Positions 17,144 through 25,444 are shown, counted from the stretch's first letter. The stretch is 41,743 bases of DNA from an uncultured Caryophanales bacterium (GCA_946539445.1 CAMNHK010000002.1:1-41743); one strand, 5' to 3'. The notes: generated from the letters alone by a model not told the origin. Numbers and translations: made by a program.

Positions 17144-17347
17144 TTATTCTGCTTCTTTAGCTACTTCAACTTTTCCTTTATAGCTACCACATTTTGGACA
17201 AACTCTATGTGGCTTAATCATTTCACCACAACTAGGGCATTTTGTAACTCCAGGAAGTTCCATAGCATTGTGACTTCTTCTCATTCTTTTTCTAGTTTTT
17301 GAAACTTTACGGAAAGGAACAGCAAACAATTGAATAACTAACTTCAT
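17144..17347 (-). CDS. rpmF: 50S ribosomal protein L32 with Prp-like leader
   Basis: A 67-residue L32. The body is standard: [18 protein letters not shown], then a zinc ribbon with CPSCGE and CPKCGS. Uniquely, eight residues, MKLVIQLF, precede the Ala that is normally residue 2. GAGGAG eight bases upstream of the ATG at 17347 supports this start; a GTG at 17356 overlapping the yceD stop is less well placed. No start codon exists directly before the Ala. The leader matches the Prp-cleaved leader of L27 (KLDIQLF-A) nearly residue for residue. Removal after the Phe would leave AVPFRK, exactly the usual mature L32 N-terminus. It follows yceD, as in most bacteria. Confidence 0.93.
   Translation of the reverse strand: MKLVIQLFAVPFRKVSKTRKRMRRSHNAMELPGVTKCPSCGEMIKPHRVCPKCGSYKGKVEVAKEAE
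17324..17347 (-). other. Putative Prp-cleaved leader of L32
   Basis: Encodes MKLVIQLF, followed by Ala-Val-Pro-Phe. It shares K-L-x-I-Q-L-F-A with the L27 leader at 7084-7116. Cleavage is inferred from this match and has not been shown. Confidence 0.75.
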
Positions 17348-17352
17348 TAAAA

Positions 17353-17832
17353 TCACTCCTCTTCAAAATCTTTTAATAAATCACTGAATGGATTATTTTC
17401 TTTTCTTAAATCATCTTCGTGAATTAATCTCCATCCATCCCCATGAAATTTACTGAGATCTCGAACCTTAGTAAACTGTAAGGGGACCTCTAGTACAGTA
17501 TTTTCCCACAAAAAGCCTAAAATATCAAGTGTATTTTCATTTTTTATATAATTTTTTGGTAAAAAATCATCATATTCAATAGAAAATGGATACTCTACTT
17601 CTTCTAAAGAAATAGAATCAGCAAGAATCATAATTCCTTGAATTGTACCAACAAAATAATCCTCTAATTCCAAATCATCATTTTCTTTTCTAAAAACGCT
17701 TCCTTGAACCGTTAAAGGTTTAAGAGATAGAATATCCGTATTCTCAAAATAAGAAGGAGAAAGTTCATACGTTCCTGAAACAGGAACATCCTCTACCATT
17801 CCACGATGTAATAAACTTAAATCAATTTCCAT
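17353..17832 (-). CDS. yceD: YceD/DUF177 family protein
   Basis: A 159-residue acidic protein of the DUF177 family, whose gene almost always precedes rpmF and which is linked to 23S rRNA accumulation. The family core appears as [20 protein letters not shown], then [24 protein letters not shown]. It lacks the CxxC...C cysteines seen in some homologues. Its start uses TAGGTGA overlapping the stop of the upstream gene. Its own end carries GAGGAG, which serves as the rpmF ribosome binding site, so the two genes are tightly coupled. Confidence 0.88.
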   Translation of the reverse strand: MEIDLSLLHRGMVEDVPVSGTYELSPSYFENTDILSLKPLTVQGSVFRKENDDLELEDYFVGTIQGIMILADSISLEEVEYPFSIEYDDFLPKNYIKNENTLDILGFLWENTVLEVPLQFTKVRDLSKFHGDGWRLIHEDDLRKENNPFSDLLKDFEEE

Positions 17833-17839
17833 ACGTCAC

Positions 17840-18421
17840 CTACTGATTAATTGCGATAGAATCTTCATCTTCTATAATTTGAATAAGTCCATGATAATGC
17901 ATTTTAGCCCCAGATGGAAGGTTGCTATCTTGTCGAATCCATACACGAATCGAAATGTTTTTTACATCCAAAGCATCTAACTCATCCTCTAATAAAATTC
18001 CATCTTCTAACTCATCCAAATTATAAATTATATTATCCTTTTTATTTACCTTAATAGAAATACGAATATCTTCTTTTGGAATGGATTTGTCTTCACAATC
18101 TTCATCAGAAATTACATCTAAATCATCCACAATTCGAACTTTATAAGGAACCTTCTCGGTCAAATTATTCGCAATAGATACAGAATAAGACTTAGAAGAT
18201 AATCCTACCGAATCGGTAACAGGTGTAATCTTTTTAATCGTTATCTTATCTCCACTTTCTTCATGATAAGTAACCGCGAGAGATTCCGAATTAAAATCAA
18301 TATTTCGAACTCCTTGAAACTTATGATAAATGTAATAAGTAGAAGTAACCGCAATTAGTAAAATAAAGAAAATAAATACACAATTTTTTATAATTTCTTT
18401 TTTTCGTTCATATTTGTACAT
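17840..18421 (-). CDS. Membrane-anchored TasA-like extracellular protein
   Basis: A 193-residue protein with a basic N-terminus, one transmembrane segment (about residues 12-32, CVFIFFILLIAVTSTYYIY) and an acidic outside domain rich in beta strands. The pattern KSYSVSIANNLTEKVPYKVRIVDD and the later ISIRVWIRQDS with YHGLIQI resemble the TasA/camelysin-type beta sandwich. The match is weak and no function can be given. It lies seven bases upstream of yceD, an unusual partner for an exported protein. A TTGAAA-N17-TATGAT promoter and GAGGTG ribosome binding site lie ahead of it. Confidence 0.65.
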   Translation of the reverse strand: MYKYERKKEIIKNCVFIFFILLIAVTSTYYIYHKFQGVRNIDFNSESLAVTYHEESGDKITIKKITPVTDSVGLSSKSYSVSIANNLTEKVPYKVRIVDDLDVISDEDCEDKSIPKEDIRISIKVNKKDNIIYNLDELEDGILLEDELDALDVKNISIRVWIRQDSNLPSGAKMHYHGLIQIIEDEDSIAINQ

Positions 18422-18439
18422 AAAGCACCTCGTATAACT

Positions 18440-18468
18440 ATCATATAATTTTGTATCAACTTTTTCAA
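18440..18468 (-). promoter_or_regulatory. Promoter ahead of the TasA-like gene, yceD and rpmF
   Basis: TTGAAA (18463-18468), 17-base spacer, TATGAT (18440-18445). It would drive the three-gene unit that ends at the rpmF terminator. Confidence 0.55.
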
Positions 18469-18502
18469 CCTATGAAGAAATTCTCCAAAAAAACTTTGAC
18501 AT

Positions 18503-19408
18503 TTATTGACATAGTTTATCAAACACCTGATATACTGCTTGAAGGCTATCACAACTGACAATAAAACGTCCGGTATGGCAAAAACGTAACCCTTCAATTC
18601 CAGAAGCCTCTTCTAAAAGAGTTCCTTCTAAACCACCCCATTCTTCTGGAAACTCCATACGAGCCGTATGGTCCTCAATCGATTTCGGAACCGTCTTAAT
18701 CGCATATCCACCTCGATTGGATGGGAATGCTACAAAAAGAATGGAATTAGCAAGCTCTGAAGATAAAAGAGATTCTTCATAAGGTAAATACTCATCCAAC
18801 AATAAATACTTTTGTTCAGAATCTTTTTTCTCTAATAATTTTCGAATTTTAGAATCTGCAATCACTTTTCCACGAACCGAAAGAATCTCTTCTTCCCATA
18901 TCATTTTCGCAAGCGTAACGGCTTTCAAAAACTGAAAAGACTCATTTTCATCCGAATCATAACTAGGATTAAAAATCTTAATAACATTGGATAATGTTTT
19001 AACTTTATAAGGACATTCAATTTTAGGAAATACTCCATTATCATCCCCATCAATCGCTTCTAAAAAATCTTTATCAATTTCTTGAAACATTTCTTCTACT
19101 AAATCAAATCCACAACGAGATAAATACTCTTTTCCAAATTCTCTCCAAAGTAATCCGACCGAACTATAAGGAATCCCATTTTCTCTTTTTAAAGCATCCA
19201 ACTGGTGATGATCATATTTACCACGACCAACATCATAAACCAAAACAGAATCCTCTACTTCCTCTAAATTGATAGAACTCGTTCGAAATACTCGAACATT
19301 TCCTAAAAATAAATCCAAAAATGCCGTAGCAAACACTTCATCTGCATGCATCGTCCCATTATGAGTAATACAATTGGCTTCTTCTTTGGAAAATACTACT
19401 TGTACCAT
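18503..19408 (-). CDS. MYG1/UPF0160-family metal-dependent hydrolase
   Basis: A 301-residue protein of the MYG1 family (COG4286), DHH-like phosphoesterases; the eukaryotic member is a 3'-5' RNA exonuclease. The metal-binding signatures are clear: THNGTMHADEVFATA near residue 15, VYDVGRGKYDHHQ near 58-70, and IDGDDNGV near 119. The C-terminal GGYAIKTVPKS and GLEGTLLEEASGIEGLRFCH are typical. No signal peptide, so cytoplasmic. Start supported by GAGGGA. It stands alone between a promoter and the next unit. The bacterial substrate is unknown. Confidence 0.9.
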   Translation of the reverse strand: MVQVVFSKEEANCITHNGTMHADEVFATAFLDLFLGNVRVFRTSSINLEEVEDSVLVYDVGRGKYDHHQLDALKRENGIPYSSVGLLWREFGKEYLSRCGFDLVEEMFQEIDKDFLEAIDGDDNGVFPKIECPYKVKTLSNVIKIFNPSYDSDENESFQFLKAVTLAKMIWEEEILSVRGKVIADSKIRKLLEKKDSEQKYLLLDEYLPYEESLLSSELANSILFVAFPSNRGGYAIKTVPKSIEDHTARMEFPEEWGGLEGTLLEEASGIEGLRFCHTGRFIVSCDSLQAVYQVFDKLCQ

Positions 19409-19459
19409 AAATCCCTCTTTCTAAGATAATCCAGTAATAATCCCTTCATAACTATTCGT

Positions 19460-19468
19460 ATTATATCA
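19460..19468 (-). promoter_or_regulatory. Extended -10 promoter of the MYG1-like gene
   Basis: TGA-TATAAT on the minus strand about 50 bases before the ATG; no good -35. Confidence 0.5.
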
Positions 19469-19486
19469 CAATTACCAATCAAAAAA

Positions 19487-19506
19487 AAGAGAGAGAATTC
19501 TCTCTT
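19487..19506 (-). terminator. Terminator after the cysteine-rich surface protein
   Basis: Stem AAGAGAGA/TCTCTCTT followed by a T-run on the minus strand, four bases after the stop at 19511. Confidence 0.75.
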
Positions 19507-19510
19507 ACTA

Positions 19511-21583
19511 TTATGGATATATTAAATAATAAGCAGATCCCCAACCAGTACAAACACATCCACTAGAAGGACACGAAACACCACCTCCAGAGGTACAGCC
19601 ATAATATGAATTATAAGAACTTATATTTAACCAAATTGGATTAGAACTATTTCCTGATAAATAAGTATAATTATTAACAGTAACATAATATCCTGGATCT
19701 TGATATCTATGAGAATATAATTGACCAGTAACTGTACCAGTTCCTGCAGTAGTTCGAACATATAATGCGTCAGCATAAATCCAAAAAGAAGTTTTGGCCA
19801 GTGTAACAATCGCATAGTAAGTGGTATTGGCACTAACCGTGATAGTAGCCGTAGCTCCATAAGTAGCGGTAGTGGCCGAACTATTCGTATTCCATCCTTT
19901 GATACTAAAGTAATTACTATAATTCTGAGAATTTTTATTGGTACCGGTAATATTAGATATTCCTGGAGCCGTTACCGTACAAGTTCCATTCGCTTTAAGC
20001 GTACAAGTTCTAGTCGTATTGGTATTCCATGAAGCTTTATTGTAATTAAATGTTACCGTTATAATTTTACGACATGCTCCATCGGAAATAGCATATCCCG
20101 AAGCACAAGTACTAGGAACACAAGAATTACTAACAGCATTCGTATTCCAAGAAGGAGTTACCCATGTACTAACATTGGCATTATTACTACAGTTAGCAGT
20201 ACAAGATGCTGTAGCTCCAGCAGAACTTGTTTTACCATTCGCACATACTTTACAAACAGACTTTCCAGTCTCATCTTGATAAGATCCGGCTGGACACGAA
20301 GTACAACTAGTAGCATTATTGGTTCCTGTTTTGTAAGTTCCCTTGGCACACGTACTACAAGAACTTCCACTTTTATAAGATCCGGCTACACAAGTACTTG
20401 CTGTACAAGAATTATCCACTTTATTTACATTCCATGTTGGAGTTACCCAAGCACCAACATTGGCATTATTACTACAGCTAGCAGTACAAGAAGCTGTAGC
20501 TCCGGCGGAACTTGTTTTACCATTCGCACACACTTTACAAACAGACTTTCCAGTCTCATCTTGATAAGATCCGGCTGGACACGAAGTACAACTAGTAGCA
20601 TTATTGGTTCCTGTTTTGTAAGTTCCCTTGGCACACGTACTACAAGAACTTCCACTTTTATAAGATCCGGCTACACAAGTACTTGCTGTACAAGAATTAT
20701 CCACTTTATTTACATTCCATGTTGGAGTTACCCAAGCACCAACATTGGCATTATTACTACAGCTAGCAGTACAAGAAGCTGTAGCTCCGGCGGAACTTGT
20801 TTTACCATTCGCACACACTTTACAAACAGACTTTCCAGTCTCATCTTGATAAGATCCTGCGGGACATGGACTTTTTCCTTGAATATCTACCATAGCGACA
20901 TCGTAGTCACCTCCAGGACAATAATTTCCAACTTCACAAGGAACACATTCACTTGAATTTGCTGGTAAATAGGTTCCCTCCTCACAAGTAACGGATAAAG
21001 ATCCAATTTCTTCTTCTGTCCCATCGGCTTGAATATATTGTATTTCAACAGATACTTCTAAATCTAAATCTTCCGTTGGACAAGTGTCTCCTTCACACGT
21101 TAAATAGCCAAAATGAACCTTTAATGTTTCTTGTGTTCCTGCATCTAACTTCTGTTTCGGTGCAAGTTCTACTCCATTTAAATAAGTAACCGTATATTCT
21201 AAATACTGTTGTTGTTCCGCTGTTAAAACTGGTAATAACGTAAAAGAATCTATCATCGCATTATACGTTCCACTATTGACAACATCTACCGTAAAATCAT
21301 AAAAGTCTCCTGCTTCTCCTAAAGAAACATCAAAAGTAACCGTAGTTGGATTTGTAATGGTGGCAGCAGATGTTGGCATAACACTATTAGCATTCACTTG
21401 AATATTGGCAAAGTGAATATCCCAAGTAGAACCTTGTATCTTAGAAACTCCATCAATTTCTAATGTTTGTGTTAACATAGCATAACCAACAGATAAACTT
21501 ACAAGGCCAACAAAAAGAAACCAAAAAAGAAAGTATCTTTTTGGATTATAACGAAAACGATATTTAAACTTTCTTCGTCTCAT
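19511..21583 (-). CDS. Cysteine-rich repeat surface protein
   Basis: A 690-residue exported protein. A very basic N-terminus and hydrophobic segment (about 15-37) end in SVGYAMLTQTLEIDG. A TasA/camelysin-like beta domain follows (about 40-205, beginning TWDIHFANIQV). Residues about 210-495 hold cysteine-rich GCC2/TNFR-like modules (CPAGSYQDETGKSVCKVC, CAKGTYKTG) in near-identical 95-residue repeats. Next is an InlB B-repeat/Flg_new-like unit (ITVTFNYNKASW to TYYAIVTL, about 505-600). The end carries SH3-like ALYVRTTAGTG and further cysteines. No LPXTG anchor is seen, so the N-terminal segment may be the anchor. It looks like a ligand-binding stalk; the function is inferred. It has its own promoter and terminator. 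Start supported by AAGGAG. Confidence 0.8.
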   Translation of the reverse strand: MRRRKFKYRFRYNPKRYFLFWFLFVGLVSLSVGYAMLTQTLEIDGVSKIQGSTWDIHFANIQVNANSVMPTSAATITNPTTVTFDVSLGEAGDFYDFTVDVVNSGTYNAMIDSFTLLPVLTAEQQQYLEYTVTYLNGVELAPKQKLDAGTQETLKVHFGYLTCEGDTCPTEDLDLEVSVEIQYIQADGTEEEIGSLSVTCEEGTYLPANSSECVPCEVGNYCPGGDYDVAMVDIQGKSPCPAGSYQDETGKSVCKVCANGKTSSAGATASCTASCSNNANVGAWVTPTWNVNKVDNSCTASTCVAGSYKSGSSCSTCAKGTYKTGTNNATSCTSCPAGSYQDETGKSVCKVCANGKTSSAGATASCTASCSNNANVGAWVTPTWNVNKVDNSCTASTCVAGSYKSGSSCSTCAKGTYKTGTNNATSCTSCPAGSYQDETGKSVCKVCANGKTSSAGATASCTANCSNNANVSTWVTPSWNTNAVSNSCVPSTCASGYAISDGACRKIITVTFNYNKASWNTNTTRTCTLKANGTCTVTAPGISNITGTNKNSQNYSNYFSIKGWNTNSSATTATYGATATITVSANTTYYAIVTLAKTSFWIYADALYVRTTAGTGTVTGQLYSHRYQDPGYYVTVNNYTYLSGNSSNPIWLNISSYNSYYGCTSGGGVSCPSSGCVCTGWGSAYYLIYP
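20170..20860 (-). repeat. 285-bp tandem repeat in the surface-protein gene
   Basis: Two full 285-bp units and a partial third are nearly identical at nucleotide level, including silent sites; the most distal copy differs at a few bases (for example CAGCAGAACTTG versus CGGCGGAACTTG). Each unit encodes 95 residues, so copy-number change keeps frame. Confidence 0.9.
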
Positions 21584-21643
21584 AAAAACTCCTTAAAATA
21601 GAGATACAATATCCTAAAAAACTAAGTTTCCTACACTAAATTA

Positions 21644-21672
21644 AGTATATAAAATTTCATCTAAAAATGCAA
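21644..21672 (-). promoter_or_regulatory. Promoter of the cysteine-rich surface protein
   Basis: TTGCAT (21667-21672), 17-base spacer, TATACT (21644-21649), about 60 bases before the ATG. Confidence 0.5.
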
Positions 21673-21688
21673 TTAATTTGTATAAAAA

Positions 21689-21710
21689 AAGCCTAATCGA
21701 TATTAGGCTT
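21689..21710 (-). terminator. Terminator containing the flavoprotein stop codon
   Basis: Stem AAGCCTAAT/ATTAGGCTT with a 4-base loop and T-run on the minus strand. The TAG stop (21693-21695) lies within the 3' arm. Confidence 0.85.
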
Positions 21711-23279
21711 ATATTTTTCAATAATTTTTTCTGCAACCAATAATCCATCCATTGCCGCTGTTGTAATACCACCAGCATGTCCTGCTCCTTCGCCACAAGG
21801 ATAGATACCTCTTAAATTAGAGACTCCATCTTCTCCTCTCTCCATCATAATAGGAGAACTAGTACGGCTCTCAACTCCTAACAAAATAGCATCTCCACGA
21901 TCAAATCCTCGAATCTTTCTTCCAAAAGCAGGAATAGCTTCTTTTAATGAATTCGTAATAAAATCAGGAAATAATTCATTTAGATTCGCAAAAACGACTT
22001 TTCCTTTAGTATTAGGAACTACTTCTTTAAAACAAGTCGAAACACGATTAGCAACAAAGTCTTCATAAAGTTGTACGGGAATAAAGCCCTCTCCTAATTC
22101 ATAGGCTTTTCTTTCTAATTCTCTTTGAAATTTCATTCCCGCAAATAAATCGTTTCCAAAATCTTTTGGTCCAACCGTAACAACAATAGCACTATTTGCA
22201 TTTTTCTCATCACGATGATAATTACTCATTCCATTAACAGCCAAACATCCTTCTTCCGAAGAAGCATTTACAACAAAACCACCTGGGCACATACAGAATG
22301 AATATACTCCTCTACCTTTCTTTGTTTGATGTGTTACTTTATAACTAGCAGGAGGAAGAACCTTATAAGAATCCCCATATTGACTTTGACTAATCATATC
22401 TTGTAGATGTTCAATACGAACTCCAACTGCAAAATTTTTAGGTTTCATGGAAAGACCTCTTTCATAAAGTTTTAGGAAAGTATCTCTAGCAGAATGTCCA
22501 ATGGCAAGAACAGCAACTTCACAAGAAAAAACATCTTGATGATTAATTTCTAATCCTTTTAAAGCACCATTTTCCATTATAAAATCAGTAACTGTAGACT
22601 GATAATGGAATTCTCCTCCCATTTCTAGAATTTTTTTTCTCATTCGAACAATCACATCTCGTAAAATATCCGTACCTATATGAGGTTTTTGCAAATAACG
22701 AATTTCTTCAGGAGCACCATTTTGAATAAAAACATCAAACACTTTGGAACAACGATTTGCTTTATCTTTTACCAAAGTGTTTAATTTGCCATCGGAAAAA
22801 GTACCAGCTCCCCCTTCTCCAAATTGAACATTAGAATTTGGATTAAGTTGATTAGATTGAAAGAATTTTTCAACTGTTTGAATGCGTTCTTCCATTTTCT
22901 CACCACGTTCAAAAACAACGGGATGAAACCCAGCTTCTGCTAACAGATAAGCCGAAAACAATCCACTTGGCCCACTTCCAATAATCGCAATAGGTCCCAC
23001 TTTTTGATTTCCTACTTTTGGAAGAACATATTCTTCCTCAGGAGTTGGCAAAACTCCATCTATTTTATGATTCAATATCATCTCTTCTAAAGAGGTTTTT
23101 ACATCTACATCATAAACCCAAAGAATATTCTTTTTATCTCGAGCATCCAATGATTTTTTGTGAATTTTTATCTCTTCTATTTGGGAAGAATGAATGCCAA
23201 GTTTCCGAGCAATTTTTTCTCGTAAACCACTCATTTCTTCTTTTTCAATGGATATTTTTATTTGTCTTACTCTAATCAT
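21693..23279 (-). CDS. FAD-dependent oxidoreductase, COG2509 family
   Basis: A 528-residue flavoprotein. Residues 1-80 form the small N-terminal domain typical of COG2509 proteins. The FAD-binding loop follows at IAIIGSGPSGLFSAYLLAEAG, then the family motifs NVQFGEGGAGTFSDGKL, AVLAIGHSARDTF, FCMCPGGFVVNASSE and the C-terminal IYPCGEGAGHAGGI. The physiological substrate of this family is not settled. It overlaps the upstream HI0933-family gene by eight bases, with GGGGAA as ribosome binding site, so both flavoproteins are made from one message. Cytoplasmic; no membrane segment. Confidence 0.9.
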   Translation of the reverse strand: MIRVRQIKISIEKEEMSGLREKIARKLGIHSSQIEEIKIHKKSLDARDKKNILWVYDVDVKTSLEEMILNHKIDGVLPTPEEEYVLPKVGNQKVGPIAIIGSGPSGLFSAYLLAEAGFHPVVFERGEKMEERIQTVEKFFQSNQLNPNSNVQFGEGGAGTFSDGKLNTLVKDKANRCSKVFDVFIQNGAPEEIRYLQKPHIGTDILRDVIVRMRKKILEMGGEFHYQSTVTDFIMENGALKGLEINHQDVFSCEVAVLAIGHSARDTFLKLYERGLSMKPKNFAVGVRIEHLQDMISQSQYGDSYKVLPPASYKVTHQTKKGRGVYSFCMCPGGFVVNASSEEGCLAVNGMSNYHRDEKNANSAIVVTVGPKDFGNDLFAGMKFQRELERKAYELGEGFIPVQLYEDFVANRVSTCFKEVVPNTKGKVVFANLNELFPDFITNSLKEAIPAFGRKIRGFDRGDAILLGVESRTSSPIMMERGEDGVSNLRGIYPCGEGAGHAGGITTAAMDGLLVAEKIIEKYKPNID

Positions 23280-24495
23280 AATATTCCCCTATACTTTTTC
23301 CAGCTAACATTCCACTAATCCAACAAGTCGTTAGATTGTAGCCACCACAATTACCATTCATATCAAGTAGTTCTCCCACAACATAAAATCCAGATAATTT
23401 TTTTGACTCCATAGTAGAAGAAGATACCTCATCTAATCGTAAACCTCCATTACATACTTGACAAGAATCAAATCCTTTTGTACCGGTTATTTCCATCGAA
23501 AAAGAACGAAGCGCATGACACAATACAATTTTTTCTTCTTTCGTTAAAGAAGAATAAGATTCTCTGTTTTGGAAAGAGGTACTCCTTAATATCACGTCAA
23601 CAATTTTATAATTTAAAAAACCTTCTAATAATTCTCTTAACGATTTATTGGGATGCTTTCTACTATAATCTTCCATCCAAGGAGTGATAAGAGTTTCAAT
23701 AAAAGGAACAAAGTTAATATGAATTTCTTCTTTTTTAGAAGAATCTAATCCCCTTGTAACAAAATGACTTAAATTAAACGTACAAATACCACTAATTCCA
23801 TAAGAAGTTAATTGAACTTCTCCTTCTTCTTTTGCAATCATCCTTCCATCTTCAAAGAGTTCCAAAGAAACATCACTTCGAACACCATCCCAAATCTTAG
23901 AATAAGGACAATTACTGGTTAATTGAACCAAAGCTGGTAATGGTTTTACAAGAGAATGACCCAAACGTTCTAAAAGAGAATAGCCCCAACCATCACTACC
24001 CGTTTTAGGAGCCGCACAAGAACCGGTAGCAAGAACTACTTGATTCGCTATAAAATCTCCATGACTCGTAATAACTTTATAACCATCTTGTTCTAAAACC
24101 ACATCTTCTACGGAATAATCACATAGAATCTCTACTCCTCTATCACTAGCTTCTTTTATTAAAACATTTTGAATCGTAGTTGCTTGATTCGAAAAAGGAT
24201 AATAATATCCATTTTTTATCTTCGGAACAATCCCTAATAAATCAAAAAAATCACGAACATTTTGAATATTAGAATCAGTAAGGATTTCATTTACAATGTC
24301 TATATTCTCACTATGATAATTAGAAAGACCATATACCTCGTTTAAATAATTACATTTTCCATTTCCGGTCATTAATAATTTCTTGAAAGGATGAGAATTC
24401 TTTTCCAAAACAAGAACACGATTGTTAGAACGTTTAGCAAAAATAGCTGCTACGATTCCACTAGGTCCCCCTCCAATAACAATAACTTGATTCAT
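23272..24495 (-). CDS. HI0933/YhiN-family flavoprotein
   Basis: A 407-residue NAD(P)/FAD-dependent oxidoreductase of the HI0933 (YhiN/BaiN-like) family. The N-terminal Rossmann loop is VIVIGGGPSGIVAAIFAKRS. The family signature KLLMTGNGKCNYLN comes soon after, with VVLATGSCAAPKTGSDGWGY mid-chain and GELLDMNGNCGGYNLTTCWISG near the end. Longer reading frames upstream exist, but GGGAG upstream of the ATG at 24495 sets the start. Some homologues act in bile-acid metabolism, but most are unassigned, so I give no substrate. First gene of a two-gene unit. Confidence 0.9.
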   Translation of the reverse strand: MNQVIVIGGGPSGIVAAIFAKRSNNRVLVLEKNSHPFKKLLMTGNGKCNYLNEVYGLSNYHSENIDIVNEILTDSNIQNVRDFFDLLGIVPKIKNGYYYPFSNQATTIQNVLIKEASDRGVEILCDYSVEDVVLEQDGYKVITSHGDFIANQVVLATGSCAAPKTGSDGWGYSLLERLGHSLVKPLPALVQLTSNCPYSKIWDGVRSDVSLELFEDGRMIAKEEGEVQLTSYGISGICTFNLSHFVTRGLDSSKKEEIHINFVPFIETLITPWMEDYSRKHPNKSLRELLEGFLNYKIVDVILRSTSFQNRESYSSLTKEEKIVLCHALRSFSMEITGTKGFDSCQVCNGGLRLDEVSSSTMESKKLSGFYVVGELLDMNGNCGGYNLTTCWISGMLAGKSIGEYYD

Positions 24496-24519
24496 AAAGC
24501 CACTCCCTTTGACACACAC

Positions 24520-24528
24520 ATTATACCA
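24520..24528 (-). promoter_or_regulatory. Extended -10 promoter of the flavoprotein unit
   Basis: TGG-TATAAT on the minus strand, about 25 bases before the ATG and immediately after the T-run of the upstream terminator. Confidence 0.55.
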
Positions 24529-24535
24529 TAAAAAA

Positions 24536-24552
24536 AGAAGCAAAACACTTCT
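24536..24552 (-). terminator. Terminator overlapping the PHP gene stop
   Basis: Short stem AGAAG/CTTCT with a 7-base loop and seven T on the minus strand; the TAG stop (24551-24553) overlaps the stem. Confidence 0.6.
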
Positions 24553-25357
24553 AACAAGGAAATCTTTTTACAAATGTCTTACTTCTTTCACCGTCGATAT
24601 ATACTTTTCCCATAGAATCTCGTCCATTCGGATTATGGAAATCTGATCCTCCGGTAACAAGAAGTCCATTTTCTTCCGCAAAACGAATGACTTCTTCCGG
24701 ATTAGAATGTTTATAATGATAAACTCCCTCATATCCATCGATACCCAAATCTTTTAATTCCCGAAAATCAAACTTTCGAATAATTAATGGATGAGCAATA
24801 ACCGCCAAGCAATGATTTCGATGAAGCAACTGAACCGCATCTTCGGTTGCAAAACGATTAACGGGTACATAAGCTGGAGCATTATCTCCCAAAAAATCAT
24901 CAAAAATAGAATCTTTGGTATATCCTCTCTCCGGATACTTTTTTAAAATTGCTTGAGCAATATGAGGGCGAGCAACAATTCCATGAGATTCTTGAATAAT
25001 TTCATCCGTTGTAAGTTCAATGCCAAGTTTTTCCAATAAAGACTGAATTTTTTTCATTCTTTCCACGCGTTCGTAAGCCGTTTGTCTGACATAATTAGAT
25101 AGTTCTTGGTATTCTCCTTCTCCTAAATAATAACCCAAAACATGAACACTAGCATCTTTATGATAAGAAGACACTTCGATTCCCTTCCAAACAGGAATTG
25201 GCATCTCCTCCTGGTCAATATCTAACCAAGAATCAATATTATCATGATCTGTAATCGCAATTCCATCAAGTCCAAGTTTTTTTGCTCGGAAGGCATTTTC
25301 CAAAGGAGTAAGTTCTCCATCACTATAAGTTGTATGAGTATGTAAATCTAGTTTCAT
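24551..25357 (-). CDS. PHP-domain phosphoesterase (TrpH/RNase AM-like)
   Basis: A 268-residue PHP-family metal-dependent phosphoesterase (COG0613). Metal-ligand motifs are seen in order: LDLHTHTTYSDGELTP at the N-terminus, GIAITDHDN near 33, KGIEVSSYH, AVIAHPLI near 175, and the C-terminal TGGSDFHNPN. E. coli TrpH/YciV is a 5'-3' exonuclease acting on short RNA and nanoRNA, and a related role is likely. AAGGAGA precedes the ATG. It is divergent from the deacetylase-like gene, with an extended -10 (TGT-TATAAT). Confidence 0.9.
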   Translation of the reverse strand: MKLDLHTHTTYSDGELTPLENAFRAKKLGLDGIAITDHDNIDSWLDIDQEEMPIPVWKGIEVSSYHKDASVHVLGYYLGEGEYQELSNYVRQTAYERVERMKKIQSLLEKLGIELTTDEIIQESHGIVARPHIAQAILKKYPERGYTKDSIFDDFLGDNAPAYVPVNRFATEDAVQLLHRNHCLAVIAHPLIIRKFDFRELKDLGIDGYEGVYHYKHSNPEEVIRFAEENGLLVTGGSDFHNPNGRDSMGKVYIDGERSKTFVKRFPC

Positions 25358-25378
25358 GAATTCTCCTTAAACAAATTC

Positions 25379-25387
25379 ATTATAACA
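25379..25387 (-). promoter_or_regulatory. Extended -10 promoter of the PHP gene
   Basis: TGT-TATAAT on the minus strand about 22 bases upstream of the ATG, back to back with the plus-strand promoter at 25400. Confidence 0.5.
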
Positions 25388-25399
25388 TAATTTTTTAAG

Positions 25400-25428
25400 T
25401 TGAGAAAAATGAAAAAATGTCTTATACT
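25400..25428 (+). promoter_or_regulatory. Promoter of the deacetylase-like gene
   Basis: TTGAGA (25400-25405), 17-base spacer, TATACT (25423-25428). The predicted transcription start falls at or next to the ribosome binding site GGTGAT (25435-25440), giving a very short leader before the ATG at 25445. Confidence 0.75.
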
Positions 25429-25444
25429 AGGATTGGTGATAGAC

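Noticed and set aside
17347-17356. GTG at 17356 as the rpmF start
   Set aside because: GAGGAG is only a base or two away from the GTG but eight bases from the ATG at 17347; either choice still includes the leader.
18480-18530. Direct repeat ATGTCAATAAATGTCAAAG near the MYG1-like gene end
   Set aside because: Only two short imperfect copies, partly inside coding sequence; likely chance in AT-rich DNA.
20276-20956. Long plus-strand open frame of 226 codons opposite the cysteine-rich repeats
   Set aside because: It is the antisense shadow of the 285-bp repeat; it lacks a ribosome binding site and its product is a low-complexity repeat of S, T, C and R.
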